The translations under genes were made by a program, and so were the position numbers. DNA of 64,000 nucleotides. Origin: Vigna angularis. Lineage: Eukaryota; Streptophyta; Magnoliopsida; Fabales; Fabaceae. Of this stretch, positions 48,946 to 61,077 are shown one piece after another; within the stretch, counting starts at the first letter, position 1, and each line of letters opens with the position of its first letter. The stretch is from positions 4,414,501 through 4,478,500 of the forward strand of contig NC_068971.1 of assembly GCF_016808095.1 (NCBI RefSeq). Reading direction: 5' to 3'. A model generated the notes under the pieces. That model worked only from the letters and a program-made list of their open reading frames with translations. It made no database searches and was not told where the DNA came from.

Positions 48946-51297
48946 TGTTATATTAAGCCTTACATTTCAAATTTATGAACTACAAAATTGGGCATAGGGG
49001 GTTGCCAACAAAGTGACTGGTCAGTCTCGACAAGTAATGCGAGGAAGGATGTAATTAAGATTACCATGATGATTTTGGTTAACTAAAATAACAATAATTA
49101 TAGGATAATTGGACTGTAATATAAAAATGTAATATAAAAACTTTAATATTTTTAATTATTTTAATTTAAAAAAATAAAAAACAAAAACGACTATGAGCGG
49201 ACTAAGCAGAGTGGGCCACAAACCATAACTCATTTTTAACACCCTTATAAATAAAGGTGATTGATAACGTATTTTTTAGTTTGTTGTTATTTTAACATTC
49301 ATTATAGTCCTTACTCAAACTTAAAGAGACTTAAATATTTGAATACTTTATGCAATTACTATCTATATAATTTGGACGTCGAAAAAGACCAAAAATCCTA
49401 GAGACAAATGCAAGCTTATGTGATGTTGGTAGGAACATACTTCAATTTTTAGAGGCTCAAATTGAATTTGAGATATACATTACGTGAAATATAGCTAGTT
49501 TTTTTTTTCTTCTCACCTGAAATATGGAATTTATGCCTTTAAAATATATTATTTTTATATTTTAAAATATATTGAAAACTATTTTAATATATGAAAATCA
49601 ATGTATTTTGAAAATATATTAGAGGAACAACACCAAAATCTTAAAGAAACTCCGAATTTTTAAAGATATGCGAATCATCTAATATTTGGTGAGACATGTT
49701 TTGAAGATAATTGTTAATATTCTTTTGATGGGAAAGAAAAGAGACTAGTCACAACTAATATATGTAAGATAATAATGAAACCTGATTTAATTAAATTTTT
49801 AGTTTATTATAAATTCAAATATGTTTAAATCGGTCTTTATTAAGAAATTTCATTTTATTAAATATTAAAATTTTTAGGTTTTTTTAACTGAGTTTTTATA
49901 GTCTGATTTTGCATTAATTGACCAAAGTGACTTTTAATAGGCATCATCATTATTAAGTTTCAAATTTCTTAAAATTTGAGCATTTTCAATTCGGTCTTAA
50001 TAAAACTTTTGTCTTATCGACTGTCTAAAACTTTTATCTTATAAAGATTTTGGATGTTCAATAAAATAAATTTTTTAATTAAAAATACTCTTAAAATTTA
50101 GTTATGTTTTTTTATTTATTTAAAAACATATAAACAATGATTGATCACGTATTAAAGTTTTATTAAGAATTCAATTAATAGTACTTAAATTTAAATTTAA
50201 GTGGAGTTTAGAACTTAATTAAATATTCAATGTTAGATAGATTAAATATTAGTTACAGAAAAAAAACTCATAACGGTAACATAGTAAATCTCAAATGTCA
50301 ACACATAAGTAATAAATGCAGACTAATCATATTAAAGTTATTATTTATGATTTATCTTAAGTAAATATTAAATTAATAAATGCTATTAGTTATATAAGTT
50401 AGAAATAAGGAAAGTATAAAACTTTGGTTTTAAACATATACATAAAATTTAATGTAGAATTAAATATGTTTGTAGTTAGTGATGATTATTGGAATATATT
50501 TTTTCAATATACTTTTAGTTTTTTTGGTCTTTGGTAAACTTTTTTGTTTTTCGCCAAAAAGCTTTAAATATCGTGTCAAACAATTAAATTAGGCGTTTTA
50601 GATACAACTTTCAAGATTAAAAAATTTATTAGAGACCAAGGATTATAATAAAAGGGACGAAAATGAATTTAAGTTATTAATAAATATATACTATAATATC
50701 AAAGTTCTTTTCCACTTTCTTTCCTTTTATCTTTTCACTTTCTTTTCCTTTTATAATCTAAAATAAGATCATAAATTTTCATAAGGAAAATTGCTTTGAA
50801 AATATAAAATGTGAGAATACAGATTCAGGTGTTACAGAAGAGAGGTCGAGATTTAAAATCCCTTTTATAGATATATTTATGTTTTGACATTTTATGAATG
50901 GATTGAAATATTCATTATATCTCATTTTTAAAGTTTATTATCAGTTATTGTTTATAAAAAAATGCGTAATGGAAGAACACAAATTTAGGTGTGATGGAGA
51001 AACAAAAATTTAGGGGTGTGATTTGATGATGCGATTGATGAATTAGGTTAAAATCCTTATGGAATGACAATTTTGATGATGAGATCTACCATAAATTTTG
51101 TCATTCATCAACTTTGCACAATTCTCATAAACAAAAAACATCTTATTAAACTTTGCCTTGACAAACATTAGTGATGAAAGCATAACATGATTAAGCTAAA
51201 ATCGAAAAACATAAGAACTAAAAGCAAAAACAAGTCGACACAGAAAACAGACATCATAAAGGGGTTTACATATATAATTGGTCAGACGGAAAACATG
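48946..51297. other. AT-rich region downstream of the MIF gene
   Basis: No gene. A further Mutator-terminus-like piece starts ATTAAATATGTTTGTAGTTA near 50460 and ends near GGGACGAAAATGAATTTAAG at about 50678; it may be another MITE remnant. The region nearest 51297 should include the MIF 3' UTR. Confidence 0.45.
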
Positions 51298-51585
51298 CTA
51301 TGCATTGTCAGAAGAAGTGCAGCGACAAGTAACTTGAATATGTATCTCCCTCCGATGGAAATTCTTGTGGCAACCACATGCACCACAAATCAGAGCCCCA
51401 GCAGTTCCTTCTGCTCCACTCGGAAAGAACTCCATGCAACCATCCACAGCAAATCCTCCGACATTGATCGCGTGATTCCTCTGACACTCCCCATGTTGCA
51501 CATTCCTCACGATCGTCACCGTGTTATTGGTCGGGCATCGTCGAGGGGGCTGTCTTCTCAGAATCACTCTCCTCATGCTCTGCAT
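51298..51585 (-). CDS. MIF: mini zinc finger protein (MIF family, ZF-HD dimerisation domain only)
   Basis: 95 codons plus TAG. A basic N-terminus ([13 protein letters not shown]) is followed by the complete ZF-HD finger: [51 protein letters not shown]. All Cys/His ligands are present, and there is no homeodomain. The length matches MIF microproteins (about 80-105 residues). These are known to heterodimerise with ZHD factors and block their DNA binding or nuclear function, affecting hormone responses and meristem or floral development. The frame opens at ATG 51585; a second ATG at 51576 gives the N-terminus more usual for the family. GATGCAG just before it could be a splice acceptor of a 5' UTR intron, which would make 51576 the true start. 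A TATA box lies about 165 bases upstream. Confidence 0.92.
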   Translation of the reverse strand: MQSMRRVILRRQPPRRCPTNNTVTIVRNVQHGECQRNHAINVGGFAVDGCMEFFPSGAEGTAGALICGACGCHKNFHRREIHIQVTCRCTSSDNA

Positions 51586-51741
51586 CCTTCAAATTATCTA
51601 CCTTCAAACAATCAAAAGTTCATGTAAAATTTGTCAGTGAGAAGAAAAGAAAGAGCGAAAGGGAACAATAAAGACAAAGAAAGAGAGAAAGAGTACAACT
51701 TTGTTCTCTGATGGACATGAAGACTCTAGCCCTAAAAGTTG

Positions 51742-51749
51742 TATTTATA
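51742..51749 (-). promoter_or_regulatory. TATA box of the MIF gene
   Basis: Minus strand TATAAATA, with a C/T-rich leader (about 51620-51700) between it and the ATG. Transcription would start near 51715. Short upstream ATGs occur in the leader (near 51718 and 51622); whether they are transcribed depends on the true start and any intron. Confidence 0.6.
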
Positions 51750-53381
51750 ATACAAGACATCGTATAGATGTGAGTCATCTATTAATTGCAAGTAACTGAT
51801 AAGAGTCAATGAACCATTACTTATATTCATTAACCACCTTTTAACATTTTTTCTTATATTTAGTTCAATAAATTGATTCATAAATATGAAAAAGGACAGT
51901 GAAATGAGTAAAATCTTTGAAATTTACCTCAATATGGGGAGGGATTAAATTTTAGTTTGGGTTGAAAATATTCTTAATTCACCAAACAAATCTATACTAG
52001 TCTCGATTCAGTTATTTGTTTTTAAGATTGTTTTCTTAGAATATAAGAAACGATTTTTTTAAAATAACAATTAACTCATGAATGTATGAGATATTAATCT
52101 TTTACAATTTATTAAGACTAAAGTAGAATTTTTTTCTATTCACAGTCTTTCAGATATTAATAATGTTTTGCAAGACTAGTTTTATTACTAGTCATTGGTT
52201 GCTTGCTTTTTTTATAGCTTATTGTTTACATTTCGTTATTCAATTTCTTTAAATGTTTGAATTTTTTAAGAAGTTTGTTTTGATCATGTTCCTTTCATAA
52301 TGCTGAAATTGGAAAATAAAAAAGAATGAAAAAACCTTCCTTATTTCTACATAAAAACACACCTTAAAAAATTATATATTCTTTAATAGTTATTTTATCA
52401 ACTTATTTGTTATTTTTATTATATCAGTAAGGATGTTAAATTATATAAAATTTGAATGTAATATTTTGACTCTTGCACAAATTATTGATTAAGATGGCAA
52501 CCAAGAATATAAGACATGATGTTTTTGTATATGTCAACTATAAAATAGGGTTAAGATAAAATAAAAACAAGTACTGAAAAATACCTATAAAAATAAAAGA
52601 TCTTGACAGTCATATTATAATAGTAGGAATGGATGATTTAAATGAAGTTGTAGTAATTGAAGTTGTTTATGAAATTATAAAAATAGAAAATAAAGATGCA
52701 CCAAGCTTATCTTTTTAGTATATTATTTCACTGCTCATCTGCATAATTGTCCACAAAATATAGATATTCACATTTTCCACCTTATACCATTGAGACCATC
52801 ACTGTCCATCATTTGTTGCAACAAATCTATCTAAACACAAGAACCATTGTGAGTTATATTCCTTCCTTTCCCATTTTCAATATTGTCGCCTTTATCATTT
52901 CCTTGTTCCCTCATGGAACTTATTTATTAGCTACTATTTTCAGAAGGGTTGAATTTTTGAAGAGTAGTGCATGTGAATGAGGAATGTAATGTGTTAAAAC
53001 GTTGAGGGTTTGATGTTGGAATTCATATATAGAAGTGTTTAAGACACTATTCATATTACAATTATCATGGGAAAATCTCATCTATAATTTTGTGATTTAC
53101 ACATCGCTCAAGCGGCCTTCATGGCCTAAGCGTAAGATGCCATCATTGAGTGTGAAGCTGTCTAAGTCTAAGGTGCAGGTCTTTCTAAGGTCTCTAAATA
53201 TACCTAGGATACACCAAGTGTTTAGAGAGGTACCCTAAAGTCCCTGAGCGTCTACACTAAGAGCAAACTATGAACACTGATTGCAGACAATTAGTGTAGA
53301 GCATAGGGAATTCTAAGAGGCAAGTTTGGTAACATTAAAAGGTGATATTTTGACACACAAATTTTTTATATTTATTTGATA
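51750..53381. other. intergenic DNA upstream of MIF
   Basis: No gene recognised. The ORF 52747-52980 (+) has no family features. A less AT-rich stretch at 53095-53260 reads GCTCAAGCGGCCTTCATGG and onward and could be repeat-derived; its source is unknown. Confidence 0.45.
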
Positions 53382-54050
53382 TATTACTACAAAAATAAGT
53401 TTTAGCGTCTATTACTTCCAACCTTTGACGTCAATCCAAACTTGAACGTCTTAGTCGAAGATGTCAATTTGATATTGGTGTGACAAAACGATGTTAACCC
53501 TGAGTCAAATCAATGTCCATTAATGACAGATAAAAGGAAACTGACATCCAACAGCGTTCAGGAGAAAAGAGAATTCACCGTTGTTCAAACACTAGTAAAA
53601 AATAGGTTTTTAACTCGCCTAATAGGCTTCGGTCAAAAAAAACCGAAACATATCCAAAAACGGTGGCAATCTTATAGTTTAGACGAATTTATATGCCCCG
53701 GTTTGTGAAGAACCGAAGTATGTAGTGCATATTACCTCGGTTCAAACCATAACCGATGCCTAATACTATGTAAAAAAAGTCACTTGACCCTCTGCAAAAC
53801 TTTATTTTGGCCTGACATGTGATCCAATGCTTCGGTTCTAAACAGAACCGGTGTTGAAATAGGTTTATGCCTCGGTTAGTGCAGAACTGAGGCCTAAGAG
53901 TCTGTCAAATCAGTGCCTTAAACCCTACTGCTCATTTCTTCTACTACTCAAACCCTACTGCTCACTTCTTCACCCAGGTTCCTTCCACAACTAAACCACA
54001 TCACTGCCAACCCCAAATCTGCCACCGTTTCCATAAAGAAATCCAATGAT

Positions 54051-54356
54051 TATGCAGTCGGCGTGAAAGGCGTGGCAGCATATAGGGAGGAGGTCGTGGT
54101 GGTGGAACTTGGAGAGGCAGACCGCGTAGTCGGGGGCGGCGGAGGAAGAGTGGCGCGTGACGGAGGAGAACGTGAATAATGGCAGCGTGTTGATGACTAA
54201 GGCAGCGACGATGGCGGTGGACGAGGAGTAGACAATCTCCGGTGAGATGCGGCGGTTGGAGGAGAATATAGGTGTGGCGTAGGCGTATGCGGAGGACGCG
54301 GCGGAGGAGGAGGAGAAGCGACGGAGGCAGCGACGATTGAGGTGGCGGAGGAGGAA
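54051..54356 (-). pseudogene. captured fragment of an ATL-type RING-H2 ubiquitin ligase
   Basis: One minus-strand frame reads FLLRHLNRRCLRRF, then a Ser/Ala-rich stretch. Then comes ISPEIVYSSSTAIVAALV and the family-typical LPLFTFSSVTRHSSSAA, followed by a RING part YAVCLSKFHHHDLLPICCHAF and HADCI. Homology then ends before the expected DTWL. ATL proteins are membrane-anchored E3 ligases whose RING-H2 binds zinc and the E2. Here the first zinc Cys (normally CAVCL) is Tyr, about three residues are missing before the CCHAFH motif, and the last zinc ligands and the N-terminal membrane helix are absent, so no working ligase is possible. The longer overlapping ORF in another frame (54001-54450) is a shadow. 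Confidence 0.8.
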
Positions 54357-54371
54357 GTGAACGACGCGGGG

Positions 54372-54839
54372 ACGTGGGGCCTTGTGGTTGTTTTTTTCTT
54401 ATTTCAGAGTTTGGGTTTGTGTTGTTCTTTGAATGAAGAAGGTACTTCACTAGTGGTGGGATTTTTGGGTTTGAGGAATTTGGATGATGCTGAAACGTGG
54501 TTTCTGTGTGCAGGTAATGCTCTTTTGAAGTTCAGGCAGAGAATAGTGAGTGACCCTTTTGGTGCTTTGTCAAATTGGGTGGATGATGATTCATCTTTTG
54601 ACCCTTGTAATTGGTTTGGAGTTGAGTGCTCAGATGGAAGAGTTGTGGCATTGTAAGTGTTGATTTTTTTAACCCTTTTTCTCAGAAACTACTTATTTGT
54701 AACCAATGCTGTTTTGAACAATAGTTTCCTCTGTTTTGAAATTTTACTTAAGTGATTTTGTGCTCAAGAATTTGAAGGATCTCTGCCTTGAAGGAACTCT
54801 GGCACTTGAGCTTGTGAAACTTATCCACATAAATTCTAG
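54372..54839 (+). pseudogene. captured 5' fragment of a MALE DISCOVERER/MRH1-like LRR receptor kinase
   Basis: Exon 1 (about 54372-54441) encodes a signal-peptide-like stretch (WGLVVVFFLFQSLGLCCSLNEE). An intron 54442-54513 has GT...CAG ends. Exon 2 (54514-54652) encodes NALLKFRQRIVSDPFGALSN and DPCNWFGVECSDGRVVAL, the LRRNT_2 cap. A second intron starts GTAAGT at 54653. Exon 3 (about 54768-54839) encodes one leucine-rich repeat, NLKDLCLEGTL...ELVKLIHI, with a size fitting the 72-base LRR exons of these genes. The acceptor of intron 2 reads CTCAA/G, where AG is expected, so it appears mutated. Everything downstream (further LRRs, membrane helix, kinase) is missing. Retained introns show a DNA-level copy, not a reverse-transcribed one. 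Confidence 0.82.
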
Positions 54840-55941
54840 AGATTCAATATGACTGGCTAAAGAAGAAGAAAAAAAAATAAAAAAAAGGACCCTACTGCCT
54901 CGGATCAAGCTCCAACCGAGGCAGTAGAGGGGGAGAAACGACTTCGGTTCATCAGGAATCGAGGTATAATCCTACCATTTTATGCTTCGGTTCTGAACCG
55001 AGGCATAAAGTCTACCACTTTTTACCTCGCCTGAATATGCCTCGGTTCAGGAACCGGTGCCTATCAGCGAAAATAACCGCTGTCGTTTCCCCTGACTGCA
55101 CTAGTGAAAATAGTATCCTATGTACAAAAACAATCAGTCAATTGAAATAAAATCATACTCACAAAATTCAATGAACATGCATTTGTGTTAAGGGAAGCAG
55201 AAATTACCTATGGTGGTCACGAAAGTTGTCACCGGACTGTGTTCGAAACCTTGAGTGCGCATGCAGAAACAATAGCTAAACAATGTTCTATGCACGAAAA
55301 TAATCGGTCAAATAAAAGAAAATCATACCAAACAACCCAATGAATGTGCATTTGTAACAATGATCATGCAAAAATTGTAAACGAAACACACATTCTCATA
55401 CTAAGTTTTAAGTGATATAACACCCTTAAACGTTGGATGCCCTAATGGCCTCTGTCTAAGGTGGTATTTGGATAGCAAAACATTTGTTTTGTCCAGGTTT
55501 TGAATCATGACATTAAAGGTCAATGACAAACCCTATCCTGGCCAACGTCATATGTATTGTCTAAGCTCGACACTACTCAACAGCTTGTCAACCCGAGCTC
55601 ATTGGTTTCACAAGCTAAGCTCGACATGAGATCGACCTCAATTGGGATGACGGTGGGCTACAAAAACTGACTTCAAACCTGGCTATGATGTTGACGAGAT
55701 TTGTGATTGACATTTATTTCATCAGCTTTTAACAAAGCTACAACTCGACAGAAAATCGACCTCAAATTGGAAGACAATATGCTACAAAAACTGACTTCGA
55801 TTTGGTGACATTGGTCGAGCTTTGTGGTAGACATCTAATCATTATTTTATTTACAACACTACCATTGATCATTTTTTATGCTGGTTGGTTGCCAGTCTAA
55901 CATTGAACGAGGGATGTTAAAATCTTGATTTATCATTAGTG

Positions 55942-56369
55942 ACACTATCTTTTCTTACTTTTTACTCTCTTTTTTTTTAAAAAAAAATTCAAAAGTTTAT
56001 TCTTTTATGACTATATTATTCTTTAATAAGTGTCAAATGAATGTAAACATATATCACCCTATCATTGCTCTTATTCAAATCTAAGCTTGGCTAGCTCAAA
56101 TTGCGATGTCCCATAACAATATACATAAAAGTACTCATGTTTTTTTTTATTTATTTCCCATAATAACATTTTTCTAGTTGTATATAAAGTGCCTAATAGT
56201 TAAAGGCTGATGAATGAACCTCAAGGATTTCCATGCCAAAGGATTTATGTAAAAAGTAATGATAAGATGAGAGATATTTACATTCATTTATTATACACTA
56301 TAAAGAGAAAATGGTCATACTTTTAAGAATGAAGGAAGTAAAAAAATAATGAAAAAAGGATAATATCAA

Positions 56370-56429
<60 letters not shown>

Positions 56430-58149
56430 GTATCATTTCACATATTAAAAAATAGATAACCATATAACTTTCAAGTTGAAGGAGGATTTTTATGTATTTT
56501 AAATATTTATATAAGTTATGCAAATTAAATTTGTAGAACATATATTTATAGTTAATGAGTGATTAATATATTTTGGATGAACTTCTCTTTGATGAATTTT
56601 AAAATTAGTTTGGTAGGATATATCTTGATAGAAAGGAACAAAAGTATGATGTTATTTTTATGCGTAAAGATGTTTGTATAAGAATTGAGACATAGTTAAT
56701 ATTTCATTTACGTTATATATTTTATTAAGTTTATATTATTTGATACATTTCTCTTTTAATACTAGTTAAAAAGTAAAATTGACATGTTAAAAATATTAAA
56801 CAAGTTAAAAGTATTAGACGTGATTAAATAAAAAAAATCATATTTATTTATTTTTAAAATTTTAAATTAAAATATATCAAAATTTTAAATATAAATAAAA
56901 TTTAATTTTGTGTCAAAATTTATAGACTGAAAACACTAACACTCAAATTTAGTTTACAGTCATATACTTTTTGGATAAATTAAAACCTGACTTAAAAATA
57001 ATTTAATCAACCTTTGAACTATGTTTACACTAGATGTATAAATAAAAGAAAGTAAAAAGAAAAATACAACCAGGAACATTTTGTTTGGGTTCGAGCGCGT
57101 GACTTTTTTTAAAGGAAAAAATCTAAATCCTTAATTCATAAAAAGAAATTTTATGTTGAAAAAAATGATGTAATGTAAAAGATTTCCATTAAGAGACTTA
57201 AAAATAGTAACTTTTATTTGTACCGTAGTTCTAAAGTTGTGGTGTGGTTTTGATTGTCCAGCTAAGATAGTAAAACAAATGTGGTGGTCCACGAGGTCTA
57301 AAGTAAAACAGTTTCTTCTTTTATTGCGTTGACAGATAATACCTCACTAAGCTTTTGTCTGTATCTGAAGCTGTTGACAAAAACATGCATCAATGGTAAT
57401 AAATTGTCTTTGCCAAACCATAAATTTTGAGTTGTTTTCTCACAGTTTTTCATGCATGTGACGTTATACCGATTAAAGCATGGAGCTGACGTAACAAACG
57501 CGCAAGAACACTTAAACCACAATGTTTATTGTAAAATTAATAACCACATTCTAGTGTTTGTTTCAGTTACACTCAACCTCATTAACCATTGTCAAACGCG
57601 TCATGGGAAATTGTGAAAACGCGTGGCGGTTATCATTTTCTTCACTAAATTGAAACATTTGTCTCTTTGTTTTTATATTTTAATTATAATTAAATTTACA
57701 TATAAAAATGGCACTCAAAATTTCGAGATGGTTAATTTGTGAGGTTTTTTTTATACCTTTAACTGATATAAGATTTTAAGTTATTTTATTATAATATTTT
57801 ATTTTTAAATAATTTTAAAAATTTTATATTATTAAAAATAATACATAAATTAAGTAATTTTGTTTTATTAAATTATTTTATAAAATTGAGTTAGATTAAA
57901 ATTTATTTTTTAATATGATATCATAGTAAAAAATTTATTGTAATTGGATTAGTTGAAACTATCATATTTTTTTCATGTTTAACGTTTATAGTGTGAGAAG
58001 ATATTACCAATGCACTATTTTCTCTATTAAGTTGTAACTTTTATGAGATTAAACCAAATTTAAAATTTATCTTTTAATATGATATCATAAATTTTAACAA
58101 TTTATCTTAGTAAAAAATATTGGGTTTACTATGTTATTTCTTATTAAAT
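55942..58149. other. AT-rich intergenic DNA
   Basis: No gene recognised. Contains a (TA)n run. The ORFs at 56323-56541 and 57298-57522 (-) lack protein-like features. Confidence 0.5.
56380..56425. repeat. (TA)n microsatellite
   Basis: Uninterrupted TA dinucleotides over about 46 bases. Confidence 0.95.
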
Positions 58150-58477
58150 TTTGGTTGAGGTTAAATAGGACAAATTTGATTTAATTTTAATAGGATCTAA
58201 TTTAGTTAAATTTTGATTGAGATTGACAAAATTGAATTTAGTCGAATTTTGGTGAATCCAATTAATTTTGATAGGGATCAACTCAATCAACTTTCGACAA
58301 GAGTCGACTTAGCTGAATTTTAGTAAGTGTCAAATTTTGGTTGAGTCTATCTTGTTTAAAATTTGAACAAATTGTGCCAAGTTATCTCTGATCGAATTTT
58401 GACAAAGTCAATCCTAACCAAAGTTTGGACGAATTCAGTTGAGTCTACGACTAAAATTTTGCCGTATCGATCCAATT
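58150..58477. repeat. degenerate tandem repeat of roughly 30-40-bp units
   Basis: Words such as GAATTTTGGT, AAATTTTGATTGAG and CGAATTTTGACAAAGTC recur every 30-40 bases with heavy variation. Related words (TCGACCTGAATCGA, TTTGAACGGG) resume after the LTR fragment at about 58800-58900. The LTR therefore probably inserted into this repeat. Confidence 0.5.
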
Positions 58478-58780
58478 CAAGTTATTTCAGTAGAATTAGT
58501 CCGGGGTCGGTCGTCCTTTCTTGCTCTGCTCTCTTCTGATCGTCCAATCCTCTTCGAGAACGTATTCCTCAATGGGTTGTTGAGCTGCAGAAGACACTTT
58601 GACGCTCAAGTCATATATGTTTCACAAAGAGGTCACTATTTTATTAAGATAGAAAAAGATGATTTTACCTATAGGGCTTGTGGCAACCAAGCATATTGAT
58701 TAACCATTAAAGCAATATATTTTTAGGCAATCCAACCTAATAACCAATAATTAATACCATATATTTGTAGAGCCACACAA
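58478..58780 (-). mobile_element. truncated solo LTR of the 32.4-kb element family
   Basis: Closely follows the LTR at 32401-32794: GTCGGTCGTCC, CTTGCTCTGCTCTCTT, AATGGGTTGTTGA, CTGCAGAAGACACT, TTGACGCTCAAGTCA, GCAATATATTTTTAGGCAATC. About 30 bases in the middle and the last roughly 90 bases of the LTR are missing. No internal region or target duplication was seen. The ORF 58439-58699 is LTR sequence. Confidence 0.85.
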
Positions 58781-61077
58781 GCTAAATGTCATCTCAAGTC
58801 AACCCATACTAAACTTTGAACGGGTCGACCTGAATCGAAAGGTGAGATGAACCTATATAAGTTGAAGGTCAATCCTGACTGATTTGACTGAAGATCGAGA
58901 CAGGTACCTAAACTGAAAGTATAAACTTTTTTTGTTCAAGTTCACGTGAGTTAGAATCAAATCCTTAAACTAAATCAAACTAACAGTTCTACCCATTACA
59001 ACTCTCACTAATTTTTATAAACTTTTCTTTTATTTTCTTTCATTTCTTTCTATCTTTTCTTTAATGAAAATAACCTCACAATTTGTTTATTTTTTCCTCT
59101 GAAATTTTCTTCCCTAAATCCATCTTAGAAGTAAAGCACAAACTAAGTCTAATTGAATCCAAAATTCAATGTATCCTTTTCTGATTAATGAAGTAAGTAA
59201 ATTATTATTATAAAACAGAATGACAAAAAATCTTAACATATTTTTGCAAGTATAAATCGAATGCTATTTAAATAAACTAAAATTTGATTGAAATGTAAAC
59301 TCTAAAAAACATATATTTTTTAAATATGAATTTACATGCATGCGGAAAGCTGTGGTTCTCATATTTAGCTGTAGAAGTGAATGCAGATATTCACAGACGG
59401 TGACAAAAAGTTTTGTGCAAATTGAGAGTGGGTGCAGTATTTGGGAATAATTTTTAGAAATAAAAACAAAAGAGTATTGTCATAATAAACAAGGGAGTGC
59501 AAATAGCAATAACCCCGATTTGGTAGTCCATCTTGGAATTTGATGGGAAAATGTGGAAGACTTTTCTATTGAGAGATCTATCTTTTTCATATAGATACGT
59601 GTATAACATTGCAAACTGTTGACAAAGAAATATATGAAATCACATGTTATACTAAATGCACAATGTTTGGTCGGCACATGATTCCTTCTTTACGAAGATA
59701 GCTAAGCCTGTCAACTTGCAAATATGCACAAGATTTAGTTGTTCTTTTCTCTTTATTTTCTTTTTCTTTATACAGTGGTAATATTAATGCACATAAATTG
59801 TTATGTCTGAAAACATCTTTGGTGATGGTGTAATATAATAATATAATAATACTTTTTGGTTTGTGTACGTATTTAACACAGTTGTCTATCTTACAAGGTA
59901 TATTCTTGTAATTATGTAAAACACAGTTTGTTCATACCTTCTCTCAATTTTTCATTAAGAAGTTTTAGTAGCCAACATATATGGTTGGGTAAAGGGGCAC
60001 AATATGGAGGAAATTGAATAGCTTTAATTTTGGTTTGCTATTATGGAGCTCATGAAAGGCTTCAAAGCTGTGAAAAAAAAAAATAGTTTGCCAACTTTAT
60101 ACACAATTTCTTTTCTTTTTTTCAATACCAGGATAAAGACTCTTATTAGAGTTAGATAATTGTAGGAAAAATCATAATAGGAAGGTCTTGACCATGAACT
60201 ACAAATTAAGAGAACTTACAGATTTTCTTTTTAAATTATTAAGACGATAAATTTATAAATCCGAATTATTTATACATTATTCAATTTTTTTATAATATTA
60301 AAATTCAAAAGGAAAAGAAGAACAATCCTAACCGCCCAGCATTATGCGCACGTGTCAAGCAACATGACCGTTTCTCTGGTTTTTTTCTCCCTGACGGTGT
60401 AGCGGTTCTGTTTATTCTTTTCTCTTTTGTTGTATCATACATACCGCCTTTTTTTTTTTTCTCTTTTTCTAAAACACAAGTAATATATATCTTCAATAAA
60501 ATAATTTCTTTTATGTTCACCATTTTCTTTTCCTCTTTTCCTTCCTTCGTCTTATCGCTTCTATACCTTAAGCAATTTCACAACATCATGATGGCCCTAT
60601 AATATGTGGTTGTCTTGCACAAATATTGCTAAGATAATATAAGAGCCATGTTTAACTAATGCAGACATCAACCATTTTGCTATCTTAATTTAAAAAGGAC
60701 TAGAACAAGGACTCCGGTCAAAAGATAAACAAAATGTAAAATATTTTTAGTAAACGTCAACTTCTTTTGCTAAGCAATATGATGTAACTTTTAAATTTTT
60801 CTTATAAGCTTTTATTTAAGTAAAAAACTTAATAATATTTCAAAATTTTCACAAACTTACGAACCTTAGTTGAAAAACTGAAACATATTTTAAAAATATG
60901 TTTAAATTTTCTGAGTAATTCAGACTTGTGAGATAACATATTATTGTACAATATTATTCTAATTGATTTTGGGTGTATTAAATACAATGTATTGTTTTTA
61001 TACATGTGATATTTTTGTACAAGTTTAATATGTGTAGCAAGAAACAAAAATAAAAAAGTTATTTAAAAGAAAAAAAA
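58781..61077. other. AT-rich intergenic DNA
   Basis: No gene. A G-box-like GCACGTGTC lies near 60350 with no downstream ORF that I trust. Confidence 0.5.

Larger units (their letters stand above)
53590..55106. mobile_element. Pack-CACTA element carrying two captured gene fragments
   Basis: Both ends are CACTAGT (left CACTAGTAAAAAATAGG, right complement CACTAGTGCAGTCAGGG), with an AAA triplet on each side (53587-53589, 55107-55109). Both subterminal regions hold about nine imperfect palindromes of the form GCYTCGGTT-spacer-AACCGARGC (for instance near 53745, 53830, 53870, 54900, 54985, 55035), as expected for CACTA transposase binding. Between them, from about 54051 to 54839, lies host-gene-like DNA of different composition: an ATL RING-H2 fragment on the minus strand and a leucine-rich-repeat receptor kinase fragment on the plus strand. 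No transposase is present, so movement needs an autonomous relative. Confidence 0.88.
53385..55941. mobile_element. probable older CACTA element split by a younger one
   Basis: Left end TACTACAAAAATAAGTTTTAGCG and right end (complement) CACTAATGATAAATCAAGATTTTAAC resemble CACTA termini and share spacing and TTTTAG/C words. Subterminal GACGTC/AACGTC words occur at left (53420-53580). Internal tandem blocks occur at right: ATCGACCTCAA...GGGCTACAAAAACTGACTTC near 55630-55710 and again near 55750-55830, and a repeated segment near 55110-55200 and 55285-55375. The flanking triplets (TAT, ACA) do not match, so ends or superfamily may be wrong. The insertion 53590-55106 lies wholly inside. Confidence 0.45.

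Noticed and set aside
54001..54450. 149-codon Pro/Leu/Arg-rich ORF on the minus strand
   Set aside because: It is an out-of-frame reading of the captured ATL RING-H2 fragment; the frame with RING motifs is a different one.
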